A stretch of DNA of 64,000 nt from Flavobacterium sp. GSB-24 (lineage in GTDB: Bacteria > Bacteroidota > Bacteroidia > Flavobacteriales > Flavobacteriaceae). Shown in pieces: positions 45,719 through 56,424 of the stretch (its first letter is position 1; the number at the start of each line of letters is the position of its first letter). A model generated the notes under the pieces. That model had not been told where the DNA came from. It made no database searches and saw only the letters and a list, made by a program, of their open reading frames with translations. The DNA is taken from assembly GCF_027924665.1 (NCBI RefSeq), contig NZ_AP027043.1:4340001-4404000 (forward strand), given 5' to 3'. Made by a program: the position numbers and the translations under genes.

Positions 45719-48700
45719 TCATCTGTATATTGTGACATGTCCTCTAAATTCTCTATCGTCTTTTTTATCGTTCAATTTCAAAACATACCAGTAATCGCCC
45801 GATGGCAATTCTGCCCCTTTATATTTTCCGTCCCATTTCTGTCCATAGTGGTATTTGTTTATTAGACGTCCATATCTATCAAATACTGAAAATTCGAGTT
45901 TGTCATAAATGTTGGTGCATCCAGGTCCCCATGTGTCATAAATGCCATCGCCATTAGGTGTAAAATAATTGGGGATGCAGATATCTATGTAAACCATAGG
46001 AACAGTTACGCTGCTGGTGCAGCCATTTCTATCTCTTACTTTCACTTCATAATCTCCAGACTGATAAATTTTGAAGTTATTTGATGATGTAAAATCTCCT
46101 CCGTTTAAACTGTATTCGTACTCAGGAATTCCGCCGGCTGCTCGCACTGAAATTACATTCATCTCATCTTGCTGAGGGAACGGCGCAAGAGTAAGTGGGC
46201 TGTAAGGCCGAATTTCAAAACTGTCACTTTTTGCAGTGCATCCGTTGGTATGCCTAGCCACTACATAATGTCTTCCAGAATCGACATTGGAAAAAGTATT
46301 GTTAGGCTGCCATGGCCCCTGATCGCTGTCAAGCGAATAATCGACGTCCTCCACATCAGAATTGCTTCTGTCAACTGTAACGGTCACAATGTTGTACTGT
46401 CTATTATTAACGCAATCGTATTGGATCTCAACGCTTGGATTTAGAATGACAGCTTTTTGCATTATAACTTCTACTTCGCTGGCACATCCATTATTATCCT
46501 TTATGTATGCTGTATGTTTTCCTTCGCTTTGGTTCAGATAATCTTTAACAGAACCGTTCACAGGAGAATAATTTCCATTTTCATTATCAAGACTTTCAAA
46601 ATATGGTGGGGTTCCTCCTTTTATTTCGATAAAGAATGCACCGTTTTTATCGCCTTTGCATATTTCGGGTATTCTTGAATTTGGAATTTCAGAAGCCGCT
46701 AAAAATGCTGGTTCCGTTATTTCAATGTCCTTATAAATATTGCTGCATCCCATTATATCTTGTACGATAATGGTATATACTCCTTTAGGCAGTCTTTCAA
46801 ACTTCCCGCTTTCTACAAACATGTTCAAGTTAGGTGAAATGGCATATTTAATATTTCCAGTCCCCCCTTGCGCTACAACATTTATTATTCCATCATTATT
46901 ACCAAAACAGCTTACAGGAGAGACTGTATAAGTGGATCTCAATGATTGGTCTGGTTCACTTACATTAACTGCTTGAGAATTTATTTCGCAATCCCCGCTT
47001 CTTACATGAACTGTATAAGGGCTTAAATCTGCCGATAAGGAATCAAAGATCCCTGCTTTCTGAGCAGGACGGACCTCTACTCCGTTTCTATCCAATAATG
47101 AGTACTCATAATCTCCCATACCTCCCTTTGATTCAGCTGCAATCATTGCTGTAGCATCACCTTTACAGTTAACTCCGGCATTTTTTACATCTAATTCGAC
47201 TGATAACGGGACGATAGGTTCCACACGAACTGTTCCTGACAATTCGCTTACGCAGCCCTTGCTATCTTTAACCCAATATTGATGCATCCCCGGCTTTACG
47301 CTGAATATAGTTTGAGAATCAAAACTGGCTCCATAACTGGCTCCATCTTCGCTATAAACATAAGGAGAAGTGCCCCCAGTCGCTTTTAAAATGAGAGTTG
47401 CGTCAGATAAACAGGTAATTTCGGTGTTTTGAGATAAATCCACTTCAATTTTTACCGGATCTGAAATCGTAATAATTTCGGATACCGCTTCACAGCTAAA
47501 TCCATCACTTACCACCACGGTGTAATTCCCTGAAAATAGCCCTCTAAATTCATTGGACTGCTGGGGACCAGATGTAATGACTTCCCCTGACGGAGAAGTG
47601 TATTTTAGAGAATAGGCATAATTAGCACCCACACCTCCGGTAACATTGGAAACTCTAATAACTCCGCTTCCGTCACCATAACAAGGCAGCACAGGAGAGG
47701 CTGCAGAGGCTGCAAATTTTATAGCATCTGGTGCTCTTAAATCGACAATAGCTGTTGCAACGCAGCCTTTTCCATCTTTTACATTTACCTTATAATGTCC
47801 TGGTGTTAAATTATTAAAATAGTATTCTTCTGAATATGCGTGGCTGACTGGACCAATCAATTCGTATTGGTAAACTCTTTCCGTCCAACCCCCTGACGCT
47901 GTAGCCGTAATAGTTCCATCATTATTTCCTTCTTTGCAGGTAATTGGCGTTTCTTTCGCCTGAATGTCTAATTTAGCTTGTGGCTGTGAAATATGGAAAC
48001 CGCTACGGGCTTCGCATTTAGGACTTCCTGCCAATTTTATTGCAACTGTATAATCACCTGCAACTAATCCGTTTATCTTAATAGGGCCTGCATTCTCTGA
48101 CTTTCCTGATATTTCAGGCATTGGACCTGTAATTGTATAGTCAAAAGCTCCTGCGTCATTGCTTGGGGCAGGCTGCGAGTCAACTAAAACTAATTCTATA
48201 CTTCCTTCATTAGTTCCGTAGCAAATTTCCGTGTTCAGAGAATGAACTTGAATTTCAAATGTATTAGGATTATACACATGATAATATTCTTCAATTGAAC
48301 ATCCTGTCACCGTATCAGTGACATTGATTAAATAATCGCCAATATCTAATCCTTCAAACTCTCCTGTTGCATTAGTCTGAGGTGCAATTGCTGTTTTGTC
48401 CATACCTGTTAATTGATACTGCAGGGATCCTGCGCCTCCTTTTACAGCTGCAGAAACTTTTATCGACTCTAAATTCTGACACGTAATAGGCAAGACTTTA
48501 TTTATGGATATATTTTCTAGAACAGTAAAAGGCTTGATTGCAATAGTCTCGGATGTGCCCATACAATTATTCTTATCATATACATTTATCTTATAATTTC
48601 CTCCTTTATGATCGTATTCGGAGTAAATATTCGAAGAGCCATTTTGAACCTCTGTTCCATCTCTTAAAAACTGATAGGCAACATAGCTGCCAGCTCCTGC

Positions 48701-51700
48701 TCCGCCTTTTACATTATCCGCGGCAATTACCGCATAATTAAATCCATTAGAATCTCTATTACAGCTATATTGAGTCCCGTTTGCGGTAACTTCAAGCTGC
48801 TCTGGTTGATCAACCTTGACATCCATTTTGGCTGTGCATCCTCTATTCGATTTTACCTCAACAGTATAGCTGCCTGCTGGCAGATCTGTAAATTCAGCAG
48901 AGGTCTGATCTGAAATGGAAGCTATTGAACCTCCAGAAATGCTATAGGTATAAGGCAGATTATTATTTTCATTAGAAATCGTAACTGTAATTGCCCCATT
49001 GTTTGCCCCATTGCAGGTTGTATTTCTGGCATGTGCCTCAAATTTTACGGGAGTTGCTGCCGATAAGGTAACTGCTGCATTAGCCGTACAATGATTCTTG
49101 CTATCCTGCATTGTAATGGTATAGTTATCTGCTGTCAGTCCAGTAATTTTATCTCCATTAATCATAATTCCGGGATGCATTGGATTAATGGAATAACTAT
49201 ACGAACCTGTTCCTCCTGAAGGCGTTAAGGAAATTACTCCGTTGTTAGTTTCGCATCCAGGCAATACACTTGCTGAAGCAATTATATTAACAGGAGCATC
49301 AATTTTAATTGTTTTTGTATCTGCACATCCATTCGCATCTTTCACCGTAACGGAATGGTTTCCTGACGCTAATCCCGTTATGTCGTATGGAAGGGCGCCA
49401 ATAGCTATAAAATCTCCATTATCAATTTTCATAAAATAAGATCCTTTGCCTGCAGCTGTCTCAGTGATGCGAACTGTAAATTCATTTTCGCCAGAGCATT
49501 TATCTACGACGGATAGTGCTATAGATGGGCTTGGATCTTTGGCTGTAATCTGGGTTAAAGTAAATGTGCATCCGTTCGCATCTTTCACCAATATATTCCA
49601 GTCTGTTCCCGGTTCTGCTAATTCTAAAACATTGTTGCCTCCAAATAGAGAAGGAACCTCTGGACTAACAGCTGCAGCATATTGATAAGATCCAGCTCCT
49701 CCTGCAGCATTTACAGTTACCAAAGCTCCTGTGCGACAGTTCGCATTACTTACGCTCACTATTTCTGCTCTAAGAGCAGAGGCAGGCTGTCCAATTTTAA
49801 ACATCTTAGAAGCAGAACACAACGTGCCGTCCATTTCTTTGACATATAGAGAGTAATTGCCCGGTTTTATTCCTTTTATCACTGCCGTGAAATCATCCCC
49901 TGCCAAGCCGTTTACCGAATCGCCCAAGGAAGGGATCACTTCATTATTGGTTAAATTATCTCTGACTTCATAGCGAAGTTTTGTCGCATTATATTGAGAT
50001 ACTGTAAAAGCAACCTCGCCATCGGCTGCACCATTGCAAGTCACCTCTTTAGCAGTAATCGGATCAATTTTAAGATTTGAGATACTAGGCGTTTTAATCT
50101 CTAAATAAGATGGACATCCATTTGAATCCACTACCTCAAACACGTAGTCCATATTTTGCTCCAGCTTATCAAAAGTAAAAGAAGAAGATGCAAGGGGTCC
50201 CGATGTTCTGCCATTGCCGAATATAGTGTAGGTGAAAGCAGGCCCCGTTCCGCCAGCTACTTCTAATGTAACTGAAACACCGTCTGCGCAGGTGGCTCCA
50301 GCAATTGTACTTGATACCTTTAGATAAGGCGGCGGTTCTATTCTTAATTTATCACTTTTAAATTCACAGCCATTTGCATCCGTAGCATATATATAATAAT
50401 CGCCAAATTGAAGATTCGGAAAATTATGCACTGCTGATGCATCCGCTTGAGTTGCGGCTGTATAGGAATCTATCACTTCCATAGCATTATTGTACAAATT
50501 ATAAATGTAGGGAGCCTTTCCTCCATTGGCTACATTAACATCAAAACTTCCTGGTTTAACAGGTCCGCACTTTATTCCGTTAGCATGAATCTGCATTGTG
50601 ATCGCAATTGGATTATTCAACGTTAGATTGCCAGAAGCTGTACAGCCTTTAGAGTCTTTTACGATATAATCATAAACGCCTGCCGATAAGCCCCCAAATT
50701 TATTCGAATCCTGAAATGACTTTCCATTATCGATACTGAATGAAAAAGGGCTTTCTCCTGATAGAGCGTTAAATGAAATAGTTCCATTGGCAGCTCCATC
50801 ACAAACAGGTTCTGTTGTTTCATAAGATACCGTAACATCTGCAGGATCTTTTACCACTACTGCTGATGTTTCCTTTATACAACCTTTTGAATCTGTTATT
50901 TCAAAAATATAACTTCCCGAAGCTGATGCAGAATATTCAAAAAAAGTGCCGTTAAATGAGATCGGCAGACCGCTAAAATTAGCCGAATTGCGTTTTGCTC
51001 TGTAACCAAATGGAGCCGCTCCACCTGTTACGGTTGCTTTTATTATTGCTGCATTCTGCGGAATAGCGGCACAGGTAAGATTCTTAGTTAAAACTGCCTC
51101 AGTGCTCAGTTGCTCGTCAATAACAACCTTAGCGCTAGACGAACAGCCATTTGCATCCATAATGATAAAATCATATGATCCTGCAGCAACAGCTTGGTAT
51201 GTAAATGAACGTTCCAAAAAAGAAGGTCTAAAAGCTTCATATTCAAACCCTCCATCACGGCTAACCTTATATGTAAAAGGCTCCTTGCCTCCTGCAATAT
51301 CAATGGTAATAGGAACGCTGTTTTTGCCGTCAAAGCAGAATCCATTTGTTTTATTGACTACAGCTTGAGGCGGATCTGTCTGTTTAATAACTAAATTGAC
51401 ATCTTTGCTGCTATTGCTGCATGAATTTTTATCATATCCCACAACAGTATATTTTCCAGGAGAAATTTTCTTTAAGATCCCTCCTGCATTGCCATCACTA
51501 AAGAAAGTGGTTTCCTTGCCATTAGAGTCTTTCAATATAAAATTATATGGAGGAGTTCCTCCAGATGCGCTAACGGTAACAACCGCGCCATCAGAACATG
51601 TAGCCTCTGTTGCTGATGCATCTACCAAAAAAAATTCGGAAGAAGTCACTGCTGCAGGAATGTCAAAATCGCAATCAGGAGATTTTTCATTGTACCTTAC

Positions 51701-54619
51701 TTTAACCCTATAAGGGGTAGCCTTCAGTCCACTAATAACAACAGGAGATTCAGAAGATGATTTCCATGGTTCTCCGTCAATGGAATATTGGAATGCATCT
51801 GAAAAATTTTCGGCATATATGCTCAATGACCCGCTGCTTTCTCCCTTACATTTCACCGGAGTGCTTTCAACTCTGGCATTAAACACTTTATTGGCATTAA
51901 CTTTAATTTTAAATATGGACTGTGCCCCACAGGATTTTGGAACCTGAAATACCTTAATATCATCTATTGCAACATCGTTACCATTCTCTTTTCTCACATT
52001 CGAACGGATAATTAAACGTAAGGAAGTGTTATTGCCAGGATTAAGAGTTAGTGGGGTTTCCGGGAAGTGTTTCCAGTCTGTGTTAGAGACTGATCTGGAA
52101 ATGGGACCTGTGGCAAACCATGAAATCTCATCTCCATTGGCATCGACCAATGCAATTCTTAAATTAGGGTCTTCATTTCCTGCACCTGGCCGCATTAAAT
52201 TCATAGCATAAAAATCAAAATTAATGGGCTGATTCGGAATCACATCATTAATTTTCTTTTCGTATAGAATTGTTGTCTCAGGTATCTGGCTACCAATATT
52301 TACAGCCAAAAATCTTCCTTTAGGATCATTACCATTACTGGTGTGGTCTTTGGGATATCTCCATCCCCAATCGAAAGTTGCTGCCTGATTGATAGAACTG
52401 GTCACCGAATAATCTCCATCGTTGATAGCATAGCTGCCGTTGCAATAAGTGTCGGCCCGTTCCGGCAGCTGCCTTTCAAAACAATAATAAAAACTGTTAA
52501 TACCTGGCGATGTAGTGTTTTCTCCGCTGCCAAAACTTTCATCCAGCAGATTACTGTAAGTACTTACTGCCAACACGTTATAGTCTACGGTAATATAATG
52601 GTCCCCTGGGGGAATATTAACAAATTCCGTAGGATGGGCCGCATTAGTATTAGGCTGACCATCTAGGTAAAGCTGATACGAGTACTTAGGATCACCTGCT
52701 CCTCCGTTAATAATGACAGCAGAATTTGCAGTCCCATTGCAGTTGTAAACAGGATCATTAACAGTAATATTTGGTGGAGCGGGCTTTGGATCTAATTTTA
52801 GTCCCGCCATTTCAAAAATGCATCCTGCGGCATCTTTTATAAAAACTGAATATGGTCCGCCAGGTTTAATGTAGCCTTCATTCTGGGTTATCCAGCTCTT
52901 TTGATTATCAAAACTGTACAGATACAGATTAGGAGCAGGAAATGGAGTTCCCCCCTGCGGATTGGTAATTCTTGCAATTCCTTCCGTAGTATCAGATGAT
53001 GGCCCACAGCCCGAAAGTGAGCCAATGCCTGCAGAGGCTGTCAAAGGCGTTGTAGCTCCAATATCTATAATCTTAGAATTATCTGAACAGCTGCTGCCAT
53101 TATTTATACCACTCTTTGTATATCTCACAACTATACTATACTGTCCATTTTTCAAATTATTGAAAATGATGCCCGAACTGGTTCCTTTTATAAAATTTAC
53201 GCCATTATCTTTACTGTATTCCATTGTAAAACCATTATCATTTGTAAGCTTTATATTAATGCTGCTGTCTTCTCCGCATTTTCCGCTGGTTACTACAATA
53301 TCATATTCTGGTTTGGTTACATTGGGTATTGAAATTTTCTTATCCACAATGCAGCCGTTCACATCTTCAACACGTATGGTATATGTTCCGCCTTTTTTAA
53401 CGGTCACTATACCATTAGGAACGTCTTGAAAACCCTCATTATCTATATCAACCGAATATTTATAAGGCTTAACTCCCCCGGTAGCAGATCCTTTAATTAA
53501 GCCGTTAGTACAAACTGTAAACGTTTGGGAAACGGTAGAATTGTTACTAATCTTAGTTGCGGAAGTAATTCTAATACTCTGTTCTTCAGTAGCGCACGAT
53601 CCATCTACAGCAGACACAATACGATAGAATCCTGCATCTAACCCGGTAAATTCAAATTCTGAAAGCGATACTGGCCCAATAGTACTTAAAGGAACAATAT
53701 TTTCATTTTTATATATTTGATACTTGAGCTGTTTATTTACAGCATTTGTAGTTACTTTAATAGTTCCTTTTTCACCAGAACATAAAGGCTGCCCCGCAGT
53801 TAGCGAAGATGTAAAAGCAATAGCGTTTATGGCAATATTTTTAATACTGAAGACACAGCTCCCATCTACCCCCTTCAATCTTATAAAAATATTGTATGAT
53901 CCTGGATTTGAAACTGTAAATGTATTGCTGTCCTGCCAATTGCTTGGAGCCGGGTTTGTAGTGCAGCTGTACTCATAATCCTTATTAAAGCCTCCAGCAA
54001 TTATCTGTCCGGGAATGCTACAGCCGTTACTGTCAGTAATAATATCACTTTTCACTATTCCCTTTGGATCCAGCTCATTTTTATATACATTAAAGTAAAA
54101 GACAGATTCTGTATTATTTTGATTTCTAATTTTCACCCTAAATTCTCCACTACTGTTAGCAGAATAATCAGCTCCTTCTCCTACATCCGCCCAAGTGCAG
54201 TTTGCATCTCTGCTTGGACAGCTTCCGCTGGACGGAGATGCGCATCCTCCTGTTTTCCTCTGCCATATAATAAAAAGCGCATCTTTTATACCTGTTTGGA
54301 TTAATCTGCTGTCATTTAAGCCACATAGAAACAATTTTGGAAGCAGAGTCCCATCATTGGGACATTGAGAAACTACACCTGCGTAAGGGCTTTGGGCATA
54401 TTTTGTTACTGGATTTGCAATTACCTCCGAATCTGTAATACTAGAAATCTGCCTATAGGCCGCGATTTTATCTTCAAGATACTGATTGTCAGTATTTAAA
54501 AAAAAATTAAAATCCTTCTTGACATTGAAATTAAAGGCTACCGCATTTTGCGAATGCACTGCAAAAACCTGCATTATAAGCAAAATTAATAGTAGCTTCA
54601 GAATAGTAGTTTTTTTCAT
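45719..54619 (-). CDS. giant SprB-repeat surface protein with T9SS type B sorting domain
   Basis: 2966 residues. Signal peptide MKKTTILKLLLILLIMQVFA. More than twenty SprB-type repeats (for example TCNGANNGAITVTISNENN, CFGNNDGIINVVAQGGTG) of about 70-80 residues, each closing in GxYxVxVxDxxGC. Around residues 690-900 a different block without SprB motifs (DESFGSGENTTSPG, GRFLAVNIGS, DWKHFPETPLTLNPGN, AIDDIKVF) looks like a jelly-roll domain. The end, CIPNYFTPNGDGIYDTWGPG to EFRGHVTIYR, is the gliding-associated type B domain recognised by T9SS. Probably a cell-surface adhesin of the gliding-motility SprB kind. Operator S4 lies 140 bp upstream. Confidence 0.95.
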   Translation of the reverse strand: MKKTTILKLLLILLIMQVFAVHSQNAVAFNFNVKKDFNFFLNTDNQYLEDKIAAYRQISSITDSEVIANPVTKYAQSPYAGVVSQCPNDGTLLPKLFLCGLNDSRLIQTGIKDALFIIWQRKTGGCASPSSGSCPSRDANCTWADVGEGADYSANSSGEFRVKIRNQNNTESVFYFNVYKNELDPKGIVKSDIITDSNGCSIPGQIIAGGFNKDYEYSCTTNPAPSNWQDSNTFTVSNPGSYNIFIRLKGVDGSCVFSIKNIAINAIAFTSSLTAGQPLCSGEKGTIKVTTNAVNKQLKYQIYKNENIVPLSTIGPVSLSEFEFTGLDAGFYRIVSAVDGSCATEEQSIRITSATKISNNSTVSQTFTVCTNGLIKGSATGGVKPYKYSVDIDNEGFQDVPNGIVTVKKGGTYTIRVEDVNGCIVDKKISIPNVTKPEYDIVVTSGKCGEDSSINIKLTNDNGFTMEYSKDNGVNFIKGTSSGIIFNNLKNGQYSIVVRYTKSGINNGSSCSDNSKIIDIGATTPLTASAGIGSLSGCGPSSDTTEGIARITNPQGGTPFPAPNLYLYSFDNQKSWITQNEGYIKPGGPYSVFIKDAAGCIFEMAGLKLDPKPAPPNITVNDPVYNCNGTANSAVIINGGAGDPKYSYQLYLDGQPNTNAAHPTEFVNIPPGDHYITVDYNVLAVSTYSNLLDESFGSGENTTSPGINSFYYCFERQLPERADTYCNGSYAINDGDYSVTSSINQAATFDWGWRYPKDHTSNGNDPKGRFLAVNIGSQIPETTILYEKKINDVIPNQPINFDFYAMNLMRPGAGNEDPNLRIALVDANGDEISWFATGPISRSVSNTDWKHFPETPLTLNPGNNTSLRLIIRSNVRKENGNDVAIDDIKVFQVPKSCGAQSIFKIKVNANKVFNARVESTPVKCKGESSGSLSIYAENFSDAFQYSIDGEPWKSSSESPVVISGLKATPYRVKVRYNEKSPDCDFDIPAAVTSSEFFLVDASATEATCSDGAVVTVSASGGTPPYNFILKDSNGKETTFFSDGNAGGILKKISPGKYTVVGYDKNSCSNSSKDVNLVIKQTDPPQAVVNKTNGFCFDGKNSVPITIDIAGGKEPFTYKVSRDGGFEYEAFRPSFLERSFTYQAVAAGSYDFIIMDANGCSSSAKVVIDEQLSTEAVLTKNLTCAAIPQNAAIIKATVTGGAAPFGYRAKRNSANFSGLPISFNGTFFEYSASASGSYIFEITDSKGCIKETSAVVVKDPADVTVSYETTEPVCDGAANGTISFNALSGESPFSFSIDNGKSFQDSNKFGGLSAGVYDYIVKDSKGCTASGNLTLNNPIAITMQIHANGIKCGPVKPGSFDVNVANGGKAPYIYNLYNNAMEVIDSYTAATQADASAVHNFPNLQFGDYYIYATDANGCEFKSDKLRIEPPPYLKVSSTIAGATCADGVSVTLEVAGGTGPAFTYTIFGNGRTSGPLASSSFTFDKLEQNMDYVFEVVDSNGCPSYLEIKTPSISNLKIDPITAKEVTCNGAADGEVAFTVSQYNATKLRYEVRDNLTNNEVIPSLGDSVNGLAGDDFTAVIKGIKPGNYSLYVKEMDGTLCSASKMFKIGQPASALRAEIVSVSNANCRTGALVTVNAAGGAGSYQYAAAVSPEVPSLFGGNNVLELAEPGTDWNILVKDANGCTFTLTQITAKDPSPSIALSVVDKCSGENEFTVRITETAAGKGSYFMKIDNGDFIAIGALPYDITGLASGNHSVTVKDANGCADTKTIKIDAPVNIIASASVLPGCETNNGVISLTPSGGTGSYSYSINPMHPGIMINGDKITGLTADNYTITMQDSKNHCTANAAVTLSAATPVKFEAHARNTTCNGANNGAITVTISNENNNLPYTYSISGGSIASISDQTSAEFTDLPAGSYTVEVKSNRGCTAKMDVKVDQPEQLEVTANGTQYSCNRDSNGFNYAVIAADNVKGGAGAGSYVAYQFLRDGTEVQNGSSNIYSEYDHKGGNYKINVYDKNNCMGTSETIAIKPFTVLENISINKVLPITCQNLESIKVSAAVKGGAGSLQYQLTGMDKTAIAPQTNATGEFEGLDIGDYLINVTDTVTGCSIEEYYHVYNPNTFEIQVHSLNTEICYGTNEGSIELVLVDSQPAPSNDAGAFDYTITGPMPEISGKSENAGPIKINGLVAGDYTVAIKLAGSPKCEARSGFHISQPQAKLDIQAKETPITCKEGNNDGTITATASGGWTERVYQYELIGPVSHAYSEEYYFNNLTPGHYKVNVKDGKGCVATAIVDLRAPDAIKFAASAASPVLPCYGDGSGVIRVSNVTGGVGANYAYSLKYTSPSGEVITSGPQQSNEFRGLFSGNYTVVVSDGFSCEAVSEIITISDPVKIEVDLSQNTEITCLSDATLILKATGGTSPYVYSEDGASYGASFDSQTIFSVKPGMHQYWVKDSKGCVSELSGTVRVEPIVPLSVELDVKNAGVNCKGDATAMIAAESKGGMGDYEYSLLDRNGVEVRPAQKAGIFDSLSADLSPYTVHVRSGDCEINSQAVNVSEPDQSLRSTYTVSPVSCFGNNDGIINVVAQGGTGNIKYAISPNLNMFVESGKFERLPKGVYTIIVQDIMGCSNIYKDIEITEPAFLAASEIPNSRIPEICKGDKNGAFFIEIKGGTPPYFESLDNENGNYSPVNGSVKDYLNQSEGKHTAYIKDNNGCASEVEVIMQKAVILNPSVEIQYDCVNNRQYNIVTVTVDRSNSDVEDVDYSLDSDQGPWQPNNTFSNVDSGRHYVVARHTNGCTAKSDSFEIRPYSPLTLAPFPQQDEMNVISVRAAGGIPEYEYSLNGGDFTSSNNFKIYQSGDYEVKVRDRNGCTSSVTVPMVYIDICIPNYFTPNGDGIYDTWGPGCTNIYDKLEFSVFDRYGRLINKYHYGQKWDGKYKGAELPSGDYWYVLKLNDKKDDREFRGHVTIYR

Positions 54620-54759
54620 AAATGATCAATTATTTAAAAGCATTTTTTTTTCTTTGGAAGAAATACAATGGTGAACTTTGTTTTTTTACAGCTAAATTTC
54701 TTGGTTTATTTTTTATCAAAATTTTATACTGTTTTTTTGAAATAGGGATTATTGATGTG

Positions 54760-54849
54760 TAAATATCAAAAAATGAGAAGGCAAACGATAACCATAAGTA
54801 GTTAACGGTCTTAAATCGGATAAAAACGTTTCATTCTTCAGATTATCGC
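54760..54849 (-). promoter_or_regulatory. three-box operator S4 and promoter of the giant adhesin operon
   Basis: Leftward: GCGATAATCTG (54839-54849), a middle box ACGTTTTTATC (near 54818-54829), ACCGTTAAC (54801-54809) followed by TACTTAT, and -7-like GATATTTA (54760-54767). Periods 20 and 21 bp, with the last-box-to--7 distance identical to S1-S3. Bases 54850-55058 show nothing more. Confidence 0.65.
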
Positions 54850-55058
54850 AATTCATCAATTGAAGAAGAAGCTTCTCTGTAATTCGATTTTTATTTGACA
54901 TTCGTTAAAGGGCAGTCATTTTTTTCTAAAAAAAGCTTAAAACTTCTTACGGGTGCAAGGTTACATTAAAAAAGTTTTAAAGGTGATTTCCTATATAGCG
55001 CTCTTTTAAATTTTTAAATCGTATTTGTAACTGTTAGCCAGAATTCTATGTGATACAA

Positions 55059-56093
55059 TTATCTAAGTGAAGAAATCATTGCACTGTACTTGATTTTATT
55101 TTTCAAAACTGTATTAGCGCCTTTGACGGCGGCTCGTAAGGGATCTTCTCCTATAGACACTTTTAAGCAGGTCTTCATTTCTATTCTCCGATCAAGACCG
55201 CGAAGAAAGGCACCTCCTCCAGTTAGATATAATCCTCGTTTATAGATATCTGCTGCTATTTCTGGCGGAACCATGGAAAGAGTAAATATTATTGCCTCTT
55301 CTATTCTGCATATTGAATCATCCAGAGCTTTGGAAATTTCTCTGCGGCCGACTTTGAGATTAGTTATTATGCCATTTGCTAATTTTTTTCCACTGACAGT
55401 TACTTCTTCAGGATTTTTTTCAAGTTCATCGATTGCTGAGCCGGCTTCAATTTTTAATTTTTCTGCTGAGACTAAACCAATCTGAATCTGATGTTCTGTC
55501 TTAAGATAACCTAAAATATCTTCAGTAAAAACATCGCCTGCAATTTTTATAGACTTACTGCAAATGATCTCACCAAGACAAATCACAGCAATTTCAGTAG
55601 TGCCGCTGCCTATATTAACGATCATATTTCCTTGAGGATTCATAACATCTAAGCCAATTCCTATTGCGGCTGCTAGCGGCTCATAGATCAAACAAACTTC
55701 TTTTATTCCTATTTTTTTGCCCGCCTCTCTGATGGCTCTAATTTCAATTTCACTAATTGACAAAGGCATACAGATAAGCATACGAAGTGAAAATGGAAAG
55801 AAATTTAATTTTAATGCAGGTATACCACCAATAAATTTGCCCATCATTTTCTCTGCGGCATCAAAGTCGGCAATTACCCCTTCCTTGATAGGACGAATGG
55901 TCTTTATATTGCTGTGTGTTTTGCCCTGCATTAAATACGCATCTCTGCCTACAGCAATAATTTTCTTTTTCACGAGGTCCCTAGCCACTATACTTGGGCT
56001 GTCAATAACAATTTCATCTTCATTAATTATCAAAGTATTAGATTTTCCCAAGTCAACGGCTATTTCCCTTATCATCAATTCTGACAGCCACAT
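55059..56093 (-). CDS. MreB-like actin homologue (paralogue)
   Basis: 344 residues, MreB length. Actin-fold nucleotide motifs are present but deviate: REIAVDLGKSNTLI (usual DLGTANTLI), NIGSGTTEIAV (usual DIGGGTTE) and LTGGGAFLRGLDRRI. The short N-terminus MWLSELM could be the membrane-binding helix, which supports this start. MreB normally directs cell-wall synthesis from an mreBCD operon. Here no mreC/mreD follow, and neighbours are T9SS and adhesin genes. It may be a specialised filament protein for surface-protein positioning; that is inference. Confidence 0.88.
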   Translation of the reverse strand: MWLSELMIREIAVDLGKSNTLIINEDEIVIDSPSIVARDLVKKKIIAVGRDAYLMQGKTHSNIKTIRPIKEGVIADFDAAEKMMGKFIGGIPALKLNFFPFSLRMLICMPLSISEIEIRAIREAGKKIGIKEVCLIYEPLAAAIGIGLDVMNPQGNMIVNIGSGTTEIAVICLGEIICSKSIKIAGDVFTEDILGYLKTEHQIQIGLVSAEKLKIEAGSAIDELEKNPEEVTVSGKKLANGIITNLKVGRREISKALDDSICRIEEAIIFTLSMVPPEIAADIYKRGLYLTGGGAFLRGLDRRIEMKTCLKVSIGEDPLRAAVKGANTVLKNKIKYSAMISSLR

Positions 56094-56424
56094 AAGCAGT
56101 AATCTTAAAAATTAAAGGTTTATTTCGCACTAATGGAAGTCTGGGGCAAGAATATTAAAAAAAGCTTTTTTACATAAAAATATGCGTGCGAGCATGTCAC
56201 TTATAAATTAAATATTAGTCACTAAATCAACTACAAAAAAAATCTAAACTAAACCACTTTGCCTTCTCGCCCAAGAAAAACTATTGTCCGCTAATTCAAA
56301 ATATTTCAAATCAAGCACAAAGAATGAATAATCCTATTGGCCGGTTTCTACTTTATTTTATAGCTGTATGCTAATTATTAAATTAAAATCAGATAAAAAA
56401 ACACTAATTATTTCTCAGGAAATA
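56094..56424. other. gap without recognisable feature
   Basis: 331 bp upstream of the MreB-like gene. Probably holds its promoter, but no exact TAnnTTTG is found on the minus strand. No ORF or terminator with clear support. Confidence 0.35.

Noticed and set aside
51106..51345. 79-codon minus-strand frame inside the giant gene
   Set aside because: Alternative frame within the SprB-repeat coding region; shadow.
52962..53429. 155-codon plus-strand frame opposite the giant SprB-like gene
   Set aside because: Antisense shadow of a strongly coding gene; its composition follows the repeat pattern of the other strand and no promoter or family signature is present.
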